Source: Galbibacter sp035306585 (lineage in GTDB: Bacteria > Bacteroidota > Bacteroidia > Flavobacteriales > Flavobacteriaceae). Taken from it: a stretch of 64,000 bases of DNA. The notes beneath the pieces are model-generated. The model was not told the origin of the DNA. It searched no databases and saw nothing but the letters and a program-made list of their open reading frames with translations. The stretch spans positions 9,492-73,491 of the forward strand of contig NZ_DATGNU010000044.1 of assembly GCF_035306585.1 (NCBI RefSeq). Direction: 5' to 3'. The position numbers and the translations under genes were made by a program. This document shows positions 52,818-61,225 of this stretch, one piece after another; within the stretch, counting starts at the first letter, position 1; the number at the start of each line of letters is the position of its first letter.

Positions 52818-54037
52818 GCTCAGTATATCAAATAAATCCATACGTGCTAATTGATAAAGAAGATCAACATAAAATAGTGAATACCGTAACGGGTGAAAAA
52901 CTATTGGTTGGCGATAAAATCATCGAAATCACTGAATTTCTACAGCGCCCAAAAAGTATGCACGAATTATTGCAACAGTTTCCTGATATAGCAGTAGATC
53001 TATCCGGAATTTTGGACACCCTGACCCATAAAAAATATTTGATAAAAGACAACGCTTTTGACATAGCCATTACGGCAATAAAGCCTTATACGCCTCATTT
53101 GTTTAATTTACCCTATTTATTAGAATCAAAAACATCCCATTACACCTCAAAGCCAATTGGGTTTATTGGAGTCCCATTGGGAGTAGGGAATCGATCTAAT
53201 CATTCTTCAAGTGAATTTCCCAATTCTTTAAGGGCCTTCTCAAACAAATACAACATCAACTTAGGCCCAGAGGCTGTATTTGAAACCAACGCTTTAGGAG
53301 AAAAAGAAAGATATTCTCACTTGCTTGAACTTATTAAAAATAAACGGCTATTCGATCTAGGGAATGTGTTTTTTGATTCCAAAGAATCTCCCAATTTTAT
53401 GTATGAGAAAACCTACCAACTATCTAAGAAACTATTTGACCAAGACAAAATCATCCCGTTTTTTATAGGTGGAGATCATTCCATGTCCGCTCCCGTGATC
53501 AAGGCAGCAATTGAAAAATATGGAAACGACCTATGTGTACTTCACTTTGATGCGCACACCGACACTTATAGTTCTACTTACGATAAAATAAAGCATCATC
53601 ATGAGGTGCATCATCACGGAAACTTTATGAGTAAGTGTTTTGCATTTGGACTCAAACACGCCTATCAATTTGGTATTAGAGGATTGGTGAATTTTAGTCA
53701 AAAAAGTAATAAAAACCGTTCTATATATTGGGCTCATAAACTGGTCGAATTAATCAAAAACAAGCATCCATTCGAGGAATTGCCAAAAGACAAAAAGTAC
53801 TATATCACTTTTGATTTTGACATTCTTGACCCTGTATATTTTAAGGGCACTACGACTCCTGTAATCAATGGATTAAGCGTCGATCAATGTAAAGAACTAC
53901 TGTGGACCACCTTAAAGAACAAAGCGATTATAGGGGTCGATATTGTTGAGCTATACACCGATACGCCAGAGCAGGAAATCAATAAACAAATAGCATGTGA
54001 AATCATCTTTGAACTCTTAAATGCCATTGATAAATGA
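52814..54037 (+). CDS. Arginase-family enzyme with N-terminal PqqD/RRE-like domain, predicted peptide arginase
   Basis: A 407-residue fusion. Residues about 1-90 (INPYVLIDKEDQHKIVNTVT to LTHKKYLIKD) again look PqqD/RRE-like. Residues about 115-405 are a ureohydrolase domain with all metal ligands: GGDHS (219-223), DAHTD (246-250) and FDFDILDP (333-340, Asp334 and Asp336). The RRE-like part implies a peptide substrate, as in the RiPP arginase OspR that converts Arg in a core peptide to ornithine. In this cluster the shared Arg30 of the two short peptides is the obvious target. An ordinary free-arginine enzyme would not need the N-terminal domain. Confidence 0.88.
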   Translation: MSSVYQINPYVLIDKEDQHKIVNTVTGEKLLVGDKIIEITEFLQRPKSMHELLQQFPDIAVDLSGILDTLTHKKYLIKDNAFDIAITAIKPYTPHLFNLPYLLESKTSHYTSKPIGFIGVPLGVGNRSNHSSSEFPNSLRAFSNKYNINLGPEAVFETNALGEKERYSHLLELIKNKRLFDLGNVFFDSKESPNFMYEKTYQLSKKLFDQDKIIPFFIGGDHSMSAPVIKAAIEKYGNDLCVLHFDAHTDTYSSTYDKIKHHHEVHHHGNFMSKCFAFGLKHAYQFGIRGLVNFSQKSNKNRSIYWAHKLVELIKNKHPFEELPKDKKYYITFDFDILDPVYFKGTTTPVINGLSVDQCKELLWTTLKNKAIIGVDIVELYTDTPEQEINKQIACEIIFELLNAIDK

Positions 54038-54786
54038 GAATGATCACTGATTTATATAATCCTTCAGGGGAAATCAGACTCATTTTTTTCAATCCCTTGG
54101 GAATGACCTCTGAGTATTGGTTGAGAGATCTTCAAATTCAAGACCACTTAAACCAATTTGAGCTTGTCTTTACGGACTATCCAGGCTATCGTAAATCCGC
54201 TCATATGTCCTGCGAGAGTTTTGAGGAATTAGCTTCTTATTTTTACCAGGAATATGCGCAACTCCCTCCAAAGGAGAGCATATGCATTGGTGCAAGTTAT
54301 GGTGGAAATCTCGCCTCAAAATTCACCCAGTTATACGCATCCTCTAAAAAAATAATTCTCATTGGAAGTATTCCATATTCCGATTCCTTCGATTGTACAT
54401 TCTATGACATTCTCAAAGAGACCTTAAACCAAAATAAATTATTTGATTTCTCTAAATACCTTACTGATTTTAGTTATACAGAAAAGGAACGAGAAGAGAA
54501 TCCATTTTTGACCCTTATGTTCTTTTCTTATTTAAAGAACAATGGCCTAAACAAGACTTTACTTCAACAGATCCAACACCTAGAACGTAACAAAAAACAT
54601 AAGGTTCAAGGTGTTGAACCGTTAATTTTAGTTGGTACTAAAGATCCGTTGATCCGATCTGATTATCGTGATAAATGTTCCCATGTATATGAAAACTATA
54701 CCCTTCACTCCTATGAGAATCACGGTCATTTCACCTTAAACAACAATCATAAAGCTATTGCGCAAATTGTAAAATACATTAATTAA
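54034..54786 (+). CDS. Alpha/beta hydrolase
   Basis: A 250-residue hydrolase. The nucleophile elbow reads GASYGGNL (Ser), the Asp is in LVGTKDPLIRS and the His in SYENHGHFTL, so the triad is complete. Members act as esterases, thioesterases or peptidases. Here an editing thioesterase for the ACP or a product-release enzyme is plausible. It overlaps the arginase gene by 4 nt and precedes the acyltransferase by 3 nt. Confidence 0.85.
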   Translation: MRMITDLYNPSGEIRLIFFNPLGMTSEYWLRDLQIQDHLNQFELVFTDYPGYRKSAHMSCESFEELASYFYQEYAQLPPKESICIGASYGGNLASKFTQLYASSKKIILIGSIPYSDSFDCTFYDILKETLNQNKLFDFSKYLTDFSYTEKEREENPFLTLMFFSYLKNNGLNKTLLQQIQHLERNKKHKVQGVEPLILVGTKDPLIRSDYRDKCSHVYENYTLHSYENHGHFTLNNNHKAIAQIVKYIN

Positions 54787-54789
54787 ACC

Positions 54790-55875
54790 ATGGAAATTAC
54801 CTATAACAATAACATTCTTTCTAAGAGCCAATCTGAGATACGCAATTCAATCGCTGCCAAGGTATTAGAAAAAGAGATTCAAAAGAAAGAGTCCAATCAG
54901 ATGAAAGACTTTAATTTTATGTCCGCGAGTCTAAGCCGCTTTATGCCACAGGTTCCTAGAGAAGATCATTGGGATATATATATTAAAATAATAACCACCA
55001 TGAGATTACGGGAATTTGACCTCACAGATCTACACAAAATATCCAACAAACTTTCCACCACAAAAGAAAATGCCCTCTTTAAACAGGTAGACCAACCCAA
55101 AATATACATCACCTGTCACCTTGGTTTCTGCAAAGCTTCCATAAGCTTATTAATCCTAAATGGGGTCAAAAATATCGCCTTAGTGGTGGATGAAAGCACC
55201 TATAAAAACCAAGCATCCACCATACTGGCTATTAACGAAAAATTCAAAAATGCCTTTGGGTTGGACAATGAGTTAAAGGTCATAAACGTCGAAAAGTCTA
55301 ATACTGCTCTAGAAATGATGCAGTTAATTAAGAATGGATTTTCGCTCTTTGCTTATATCGATGGGAATTCTGGCTATAAAGGAGTGTATAACAAAGAGAA
55401 AACCATTGAGATTCCATTTTTAAGTAGTACCATTAGTTCTAGGACAGGACTCTCTAAAATCGCCTATTTCATGAATGTTCCTATTGTTCCTTTTGTGGCT
55501 TATTATTCCGAAAATGGCATGGTTCCTCATATTAAATTTTTCGACCAAATAAAAAAGGATAAGACCAAAGAGATGGAGGCCTTTACAGAAGACACCACTA
55601 AAAAACTCTACGAATTTTTCGAACATTATATTGAAAAATTCTATGATCAGTGGGAGTCCTGGTTTTACATTCATAAATACCTTCCCAAAGAAATACTTGC
55701 TGCGGAAAATATTTCTTTGAATGTAAATTCTTTAACCAAAGTAGACTTTAAAAAAGGTACCTATAGTGTTTTTAAAATCGATGAAGATCACTATTTATTC
55801 AACCGAATAAGTTTTACGGTATTTCCAATTTCTCAAGACAATTTCAAAACATTTATAAGTTTCCAAAATGCATAA
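54790..55875 (+). CDS. LpxL/HtrB-family acyltransferase (LPLAT fold)
   Basis: A 361-residue protein related to lipid A late acyltransferases, which move acyl groups from ACP to an acceptor. ITCHLGFCKAS near 107-117 is the HX4(D/E) motif, but the acidic residue is Lys115. AYIDGNSGYKG, IPFLSSTISSRTGLS and MNVPIVPFVAYY match later family blocks, and WESWFYIHKYL the C-terminal aromatic stretch. In this operon it is the natural candidate to move the chain from the dedicated ACP to the ornithine-containing peptide, though LpxL-like proteins also occur in aryl polyene pathways. It overlaps the receptor gene by 8 nt. Confidence 0.82.
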   Translation: MEITYNNNILSKSQSEIRNSIAAKVLEKEIQKKESNQMKDFNFMSASLSRFMPQVPREDHWDIYIKIITTMRLREFDLTDLHKISNKLSTTKENALFKQVDQPKIYITCHLGFCKASISLLILNGVKNIALVVDESTYKNQASTILAINEKFKNAFGLDNELKVINVEKSNTALEMMQLIKNGFSLFAYIDGNSGYKGVYNKEKTIEIPFLSSTISSRTGLSKIAYFMNVPIVPFVAYYSENGMVPHIKFFDQIKKDKTKEMEAFTEDTTKKLYEFFEHYIEKFYDQWESWFYIHKYLPKEILAAENISLNVNSLTKVDFKKGTYSVFKIDEDHYLFNRISFTVFPISQDNFKTFISFQNA

Positions 55876-58075
55876 GAACACTTGGTTAGGCTTACTTGTC
55901 TTTATCTGTATTTTACCTACGCTACTCCATTCACAAAATGAAATAAAAGGAATCGTTGTGGATCAATATAATAAACCAATGGAGGGAGTAAATATCTTTA
56001 TAGAAAACTCTTTAGAGGGGACCAGTACTGATAAAACAGGTAGGTTTGAATTAAATTCAGCTCAACAAAAGGACACTGGAATTAAAATTTGGTTTACCTA
56101 TATGGGGTATAAGGATTTTGTCCTAAAGGTGGCCCCTGATGTACCACCAAATAAACACCATAAGATTATTATGCAATACGACGATACTGGTTTAGAGCAG
56201 GTGGTCGTTCAAGGAAAGCGAAATCGACAAACGGAATATATTTCAACGCTGAATTCGATTGATTTGATTACCACACCAAATGCCTTAGGAGATGTCATGG
56301 CGGCAGTGATTAGATCCTATCCTGGCATGCAGAACAACCCTCAAGATGGTAGGTTTTTCGTAAGAGGAGGCGATCATTATGAATCAAAGGTTTTCATCAA
56401 CGATTTACAGGTACACCGCCCTTTCTCAGGGTCTGGCCCAAGCATCCCTAGTAGGGGAAGGTTTTCACCCATGTTGTTTGAGGGAGTTTCTTTTTCAACG
56501 GGTGGGTTTGGTGCAGAATATGGAGGAGCGATGTCAAGTATATTACTTTTGGACACAAAGAGTAATGTCATAAATGATGAATACGAAGTCTCGGTAAAGA
56601 GTGTAGGGGTGGATGCTTCCATGTCCAGAAACCTTAGTGAAACCATTGCTTTGACCACCAAGGTTGAGTATCTTAACTTGGCCCCTTATAGGAGTCTGTT
56701 TCCTTCTAGATATGAGTGGAATGAAGATTTTAATGTAGTATCTGCGGAGTTAAGCCCCATCATCAATCTTAAAAATGGAAGGATTAAGTCCTATAATCGT
56801 TTTGATATTACCCGTTTTGATTATTTAAGAGAAGATATTGCCATTAATGAGCATCAAAAGGTGAACTCTACTTTAAAGGATTTAAATCTTTATAGCAACA
56901 ACACCTTCGACTATAGTTTTAGTGACAAACTTAATTTCTTTGCGGGAATGGTGTATAGCATTAACGAAAGGGATGCCGCCGGGATATTTTCCAATAGTGA
57001 TGAGTCTTTTGTAATTGACAACTTCATCCAATTCAAGACAAAAATAAATTACGAACTATTTGAGAAGCTCCATTTGACCACGGGCCTACAATTCAATAGC
57101 AATTATTACTTTATTGATTACCTAGATCCTAGCTTCACAGCTAATGTAATGAATAGAGGAATTACCAATTCCATTTATACTAGTTTTGTTGATCTCAAAT
57201 ATAAAATCACCCCAAATTTTATATTAAAATCTGGATTAAGAACGGATTATTCTGCTTTGCTCGAAGAAAATGTAGTGTCTCCTAGGTTCCGACTAGAGTA
57301 CAAGAAAATTCAAAATTTAACGATCGCTCCGTATTATGGCGATTTCTATCAGAATCCGCGCAATGGTGATCTTATTTTTGATTTTGAAAACAAGCTAACC
57401 AATGAGAAGGCGAACCAATTCGGAATCAACCTTTATTGGGAGAAAGACAACAGGATTATCTTTATAGATGCTTTTAGTAAAAAGTACACCAAATTAGTTA
57501 AATTTTCCTATGTCGGTGATGATAGAAATCCAAGTGAGTTTAATAACCGAGGATATGGCACAGCTCGAGGTATTGATTTCTTCATATCCGATAATCAAAC
57601 CTTTAACAACTTAGAATATCGGATTTCCTATACTTATTTGGATTCCGAAAGGGATTATCAAAATTACCCATTTGAAGTCAATCCTACATTTTATTCCAAA
57701 CACAATCTCTCGGTCAACACCCAATTATGGGTAAATCCACTAAATAGCCTCCTAGGTCTTTCCTACCACTATACCAGTGGACGCCCCTACACTAATCCAA
57801 ATAACGATAACGGTTTCTTAGGTTCCTATATCAAACCGTTTCAGAGCTTGGATTTTAGTTTTACATATCTGATTTCAGAAAATTTATTTATCCATGGTTC
57901 GGCCTCAAACATCTTAGGATTTAGCAATGTAGCCAATTATAACTATGGAAACATCAATCAAGAAGGAGTTTATCCAGAGCAAAAAATTCTGCCTTCGGCT
58001 GACAATTTTTACTTTCTGGGAGTGTTCTATACTTTCGGCGGAAAATCGGCTCGTGAGAAAGCAAGAGATTTTTAA
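55868..58075 (+). CDS. TonB-dependent receptor of the cluster
   Basis: A 735-residue outer-membrane protein. Signal peptide ending LLHSQ, then a CarboxypepD-regulatory-like domain (IKGIVVDQYNKPMEGVNIFI), a plug domain (VVVQGKRNRQTEYISTLNS, FVRGGDHYESKVFINDL, FGAEYGGAMSSILLLDTKS) and a barrel that ends in RDF. It lacks the long plug signatures of SusC. Overlap with the acyltransferase gene by 8 nt puts it firmly in this operon, so it probably transports the product, or a metal or ligand bound by it, across the outer membrane. Confidence 0.93.
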   Translation: MHKNTWLGLLVFICILPTLLHSQNEIKGIVVDQYNKPMEGVNIFIENSLEGTSTDKTGRFELNSAQQKDTGIKIWFTYMGYKDFVLKVAPDVPPNKHHKIIMQYDDTGLEQVVVQGKRNRQTEYISTLNSIDLITTPNALGDVMAAVIRSYPGMQNNPQDGRFFVRGGDHYESKVFINDLQVHRPFSGSGPSIPSRGRFSPMLFEGVSFSTGGFGAEYGGAMSSILLLDTKSNVINDEYEVSVKSVGVDASMSRNLSETIALTTKVEYLNLAPYRSLFPSRYEWNEDFNVVSAELSPIINLKNGRIKSYNRFDITRFDYLREDIAINEHQKVNSTLKDLNLYSNNTFDYSFSDKLNFFAGMVYSINERDAAGIFSNSDESFVIDNFIQFKTKINYELFEKLHLTTGLQFNSNYYFIDYLDPSFTANVMNRGITNSIYTSFVDLKYKITPNFILKSGLRTDYSALLEENVVSPRFRLEYKKIQNLTIAPYYGDFYQNPRNGDLIFDFENKLTNEKANQFGINLYWEKDNRIIFIDAFSKKYTKLVKFSYVGDDRNPSEFNNRGYGTARGIDFFISDNQTFNNLEYRISYTYLDSERDYQNYPFEVNPTFYSKHNLSVNTQLWVNPLNSLLGLSYHYTSGRPYTNPNNDNGFLGSYIKPFQSLDFSFTYLISENLFIHGSASNILGFSNVANYNYGNINQEGVYPEQKILPSADNFYFLGVFYTFGGKSAREKARDF

Positions 58076-58170
58076 AAAAGTTCATGGCACAAATAAAGAA
58101 ACAATTATAACAAGTGGCATTATTTATGAGAATTACATTATAAACCAACAATAACTTAAAGAATAAAAAC

Positions 58171-58635
58171 ATGAAGAACAACAGCAATTTGTATGTGTAT
58201 TTCACTCTTTTATTAGTGGGATTCGGAAGTCTCTCTTTAACCGCACAAGAAACCCATCATTGTGAGGCAGAGAATCAAACAAGTTTAACCATTAACTTTT
58301 CTTCTCAACAGACTAAAGGAGTGGTAAATATGTCTGTATACGACAGCAAGGAAAATTTCCTTTCAAAGCCCTTTAAACAAAAGAGGGGCGATATGCTGGA
58401 TGGAAAAGACATTCAGGTGGTGATCGAAGGTTTGTGTCTAGGCCATCAGTATTCCATCGCATCTTTTTTAGATGAGAATGACAATCAAAAACTTGATAAA
58501 AATTTTATAGGAATGCCTCAGGAGCCCTATGGTTTTAGCAAGAATGTCAAAGGGACCTTTGGCCCACCTTCCTATGAAGAAACTAAAATAACGCTGGACC
58601 AGGAGAATAAACAAATCAGTATAACTTTAGACTAA
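58171..58635 (+). CDS. Secreted DUF2141-domain protein
   Basis: A 154-residue exported protein with a signal peptide ending SLTAQ. CEAENQTSLTINFSSQQTKG through VNMSVYDS and LDENDNQKLDKNFIGMPQEP match DUF2141, a beta-sandwich domain found in periplasmic or surface proteins of this phylum. Function unknown. It starts 95 nt after the receptor and overlaps the next gene by 1 nt. Confidence 0.85.
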   Translation: MKNNSNLYVYFTLLLVGFGSLSLTAQETHHCEAENQTSLTINFSSQQTKGVVNMSVYDSKENFLSKPFKQKRGDMLDGKDIQVVIEGLCLGHQYSIASFLDENDNQKLDKNFIGMPQEPYGFSKNVKGTFGPPSYEETKITLDQENKQISITLD

Positions 58636-59342
58636 TGAGACATATTTTAATGGTTTTTATACTATGTATTGTATCTCATTTTGCTATGGCACAAGCCAAA
58701 GAATTAACTGATGTACAACAACGGGAATTGGATAGTGTTATCACAGATTGTGTGAAGAAAATAAATATGAATAACTCCATCGAAACCGCGACGGCCTCCA
58801 TGCAATTGCTAGAACGTCTTGTTCGTAAATACGATCATTGGAGTAGCCATTATTACCTTTTATATTTCAAGTTATTAGTCATTAGAAATGCCAAAAACAA
58901 TGAGGTAGCTCAAAACGCTTACAATTCATTTATGCTGAGCTTCGACCAGGTGTTAAAGAAAAGTGTCACAAACCTCCAAAAAAGCGAATTATATACCTTG
59001 AAAGGTTTTGTTTATCTGACAGCACTTTCTTCCGACCCTATTAAACACGGTAGAGAGTTAGCACCAAAAGTGACGGGATTATTTGAAAAGGCGACCTCTT
59101 TATATCCAGAGAATCCAAGGCCGATATATTTAAACGCTTTATTTCAACAAGGTATGTCAAAATTTTTTAATAAGAAGTACAACCTGTGCCAAGACTTAGT
59201 ATTAGCAAATAAATATTTTGCAATGCAAGCCAATGGGAGAACGAATTACTTATATCCAACCTGGGGTGCTGAACATACAGCCAATGAAATTTTTGATAAT
59301 TGTAACTGCCAGATTAAAGAATCTAGTGCAACGGAAAATTAA
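58635..59342 (+). CDS. Secreted TPR-like helical protein of unknown function
   Basis: A 235-residue protein with a signal peptide ending FAMAQ. The mature part is helical, with repeated helix pairs such as LLERLVRKYDHWSSHYYLLY and FEKATSLYPENPRPIYLNAL, that suggest TPR-like repeats. I do not recognise a named family. Four Cys are present, including a CNC near the end. It shares the ATGA junction (1-nt overlap) with the DUF2141 gene, so the two are co-translated. Confidence 0.78.
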   Translation: MRHILMVFILCIVSHFAMAQAKELTDVQQRELDSVITDCVKKINMNNSIETATASMQLLERLVRKYDHWSSHYYLLYFKLLVIRNAKNNEVAQNAYNSFMLSFDQVLKKSVTNLQKSELYTLKGFVYLTALSSDPIKHGRELAPKVTGLFEKATSLYPENPRPIYLNALFQQGMSKFFNKKYNLCQDLVLANKYFAMQANGRTNYLYPTWGAEHTANEIFDNCNCQIKESSATEN

Positions 59343-59343
59343 A

Positions 59344-60228
59344 ATGCAAGGGGAGGCTATGAAGGGTAGAATATTGTTATTATTAGTATTGGTCCCTTTA
59401 TATATACTTGGGCAATCTAGTGTCAAGGGAAACATTGTTGATAAGGATCAACATCCAATTGCCTATGTAAATATTGGCATTGTAGGTGGGAAGAAAGGAA
59501 CGGTTAGTGATGAAGATGGATTCTTTGAGCTTCCACTGAGTGCGGAAGAGTTAAAGAATCCTCACAATATTTTAAAAATATCCTGTATCGGCTATATTCC
59601 ACAAACCTATTCACTAAGGAATAAGGAATTATACAAGCGGGGACTTACCATCAAGCTAGAGCAACATATTACCGTTCTAGATCAAGTCATTTTAAACTCG
59701 GATGCTATCAGCGAACACACCGTTGGTCATGATAAGATAAATTCAGCTAAGCAAGTTAACTTTTCAATAGACCGTAAAGAAAATGAAAATTTAGGTGCCG
59801 AAATTGGTAGGAGGTTCCACTTAAAAAAAGGGAAAAACACGTTGAAATCATTACGTTTCTTTATAAGCGAAAATCAGTTCGAACAAATAAAACTGAGAAT
59901 CAACCTATATGATATGGAAGACAACAAGCCAGGAAAGCGTTTAAATCATGAAAACTATATTTTGGATATTCAAGATTATAAAACAGGTTGGATTTCTTAT
60001 GATTTTCCTAGGGGTAAATCCTGGTTAACAGAAAACAATATCATTATATCTTTAGAATGGATAGACTATAAAAAGAGGGACGCTAAAGAGAATGCCCGTT
60101 TAGCCATCCCTATTACTATTCCTAAATTTTTTAACACACATTATTACCGCTATGGAAGTCAAAGTGAGTGGAAACGATTTGACAACATGTCGACCTCCAT
60201 GATGCTAGACTACCGACATTATAATTAA
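59344..60228 (+). CDS. Secreted carboxypeptidase-regulatory-like domain protein
   Basis: A 294-residue exported protein. A signal peptide (MKGRILLLLVLVPLYILG) precedes a CarboxypepD-regulatory-like domain, VKGNIVDKDQHPIAYVNIGI, then a C-terminal half that I do not recognise. The ATG 1 nt after the previous stop is used; a second ATG five codons later, at 59359, is just downstream of a purine-rich GGGGAGG and could be the true start. A longer frame beginning at 59218 would put 42 unrelated residues before the signal peptide and is rejected. Last gene of the run. Confidence 0.8.
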   Translation: MQGEAMKGRILLLLVLVPLYILGQSSVKGNIVDKDQHPIAYVNIGIVGGKKGTVSDEDGFFELPLSAEELKNPHNILKISCIGYIPQTYSLRNKELYKRGLTIKLEQHITVLDQVILNSDAISEHTVGHDKINSAKQVNFSIDRKENENLGAEIGRRFHLKKGKNTLKSLRFFISENQFEQIKLRINLYDMEDNKPGKRLNHENYILDIQDYKTGWISYDFPRGKSWLTENNIIISLEWIDYKKRDAKENARLAIPITIPKFFNTHYYRYGSQSEWKRFDNMSTSMMLDYRHYN

Positions 60229-60253
60229 GCTTCACTTTATTACCACGAATACA

Positions 60254-60284
60254 ATGGCATACTTCTTATGGATTTGTATGCCAT
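60254..60284. terminator. Hairpin between convergent genes
   Basis: Perfect 9-bp inverted repeat (ATGGCATAC with GTATGCCAT) around a 13-nt loop, 26 nt after the last gene of the run and before the convergent YceI gene. It probably ends transcription from one or both sides, though no T run follows. Confidence 0.55.
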
Positions 60285-60323
60285 GTTCCTAATATTAAAT
60301 AATTATATCTTAAAGTGAGGTTC

Positions 60324-60893
60324 TTATTGCTTGGCTAATTGTAGATGGACTACAAGATTTACTTCTTTTCCTATACCAGCAGCAGTAGGATCATAATCAA
60401 TGTTATAATCAAATCTATTAATGGTCGTTGTTGCTTTTAACCCCATCTTTACACCATTGTCACTTGTGACCGTACCCCCATTGACAAGGTCAAAAATAAC
60501 AGGTTTGGTTACATCCTTTATTGTTAGATCACCATACAATAAATATTGATCGGGTTTACCCGTTTCCAATATTTTGGTGCTTTTAAAAGTGATGGTAGGA
60601 TAGGTTTCTACATCAAAGAAATCGGCACTTCTAAGGTGATTATCTCTATTTTCTACACTGGTATCGATACTTTCTGCTTGAATGGTAAAATTAAAACTGG
60701 CATCCTTCAAGGTATCGTCCTTTGTGGCCATAGTCCCTAGGTAATCCAAAAATTTTCCATTGACAAAGCTAATTCCAGAATGCGAGATATTGAAATTTAA
60801 TGAGGAGTGATTTGGATCAACCTTCCACTGAGTTTGCGCATAAGCTCCTACGGTAAGTAAAGCTACAGCTAATGCTAAAAGTGATTTTTTCAT
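60324..60893 (-). CDS. YceI-family periplasmic lipocalin-like protein
   Basis: A 189-residue exported protein with a signal peptide ending AYAQ. WKVDPNHSSLNFNISHSGIS and the later FKSTKILETG with GDLTIKDVTKPVIFDL are YceI-domain signatures. The domain binds isoprenoid or fatty acyl amides in the periplasm. It is transcribed alone, convergent to the lipid/RiPP-like cluster. A ligand tie to that cluster is only speculation. Confidence 0.93.
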   Translation of the reverse strand: MKKSLLALAVALLTVGAYAQTQWKVDPNHSSLNFNISHSGISFVNGKFLDYLGTMATKDDTLKDASFNFTIQAESIDTSVENRDNHLRSADFFDVETYPTITFKSTKILETGKPDQYLLYGDLTIKDVTKPVIFDLVNGGTVTSDNGVKMGLKATTTINRFDYNIDYDPTAAGIGKEVNLVVHLQLAKQ

Positions 60894-61225
60894 AATTAAA
60901 TTGGTTTAATTTACTTGAATTTTAAAAGTTTTTGGTGCTATTTTAAGAATACAGCCCGATCCAGGGCTCTTCTTAATCTATCTAAGATAGTAATTAAGTA
61001 TTCAAAAACCATATCAAATGTTCAAAAATTATACATTAATGAGTTGATTTTCAGTAGTAAGTAAGGAGAAATAATGGGGTAAAGCATTTATTTTTCGCGA
61101 AGTTAATCCCGCTAATGCACCTGAATTTTAGTGGTAAATTAGCGTAAACTTCTATTTGTGAAAAATTGCATACATTTATATGTGTTTATTAAACACTTAA
61201 GCAGTGCCCAACCAAAACCATTAAA
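60894..61225. other. Intergenic region between divergent yceI and GH95 genes; no gene seen
   Basis: About 330 AT-rich bases. They include one small hairpin, AGCCC with GGGCT at 60953-60968, and TACATTTA upstream of the GH95 gene, a near match to a -7 element. I see no supportable coding frame. Confidence 0.6.

Noticed and set aside
52814..54037. Agmatinase or formimidoylglutamase of central metabolism
   Set aside because: The added N-terminal recognition-like domain and the RiPP-like neighbours fit a peptide substrate better, and no polyamine or histidine genes are nearby.
59218..59343. Upstream start for the carboxypeptidase-regulatory-like protein
   Set aside because: Lies within the previous gene and precedes a clear signal peptide by 42 residues.
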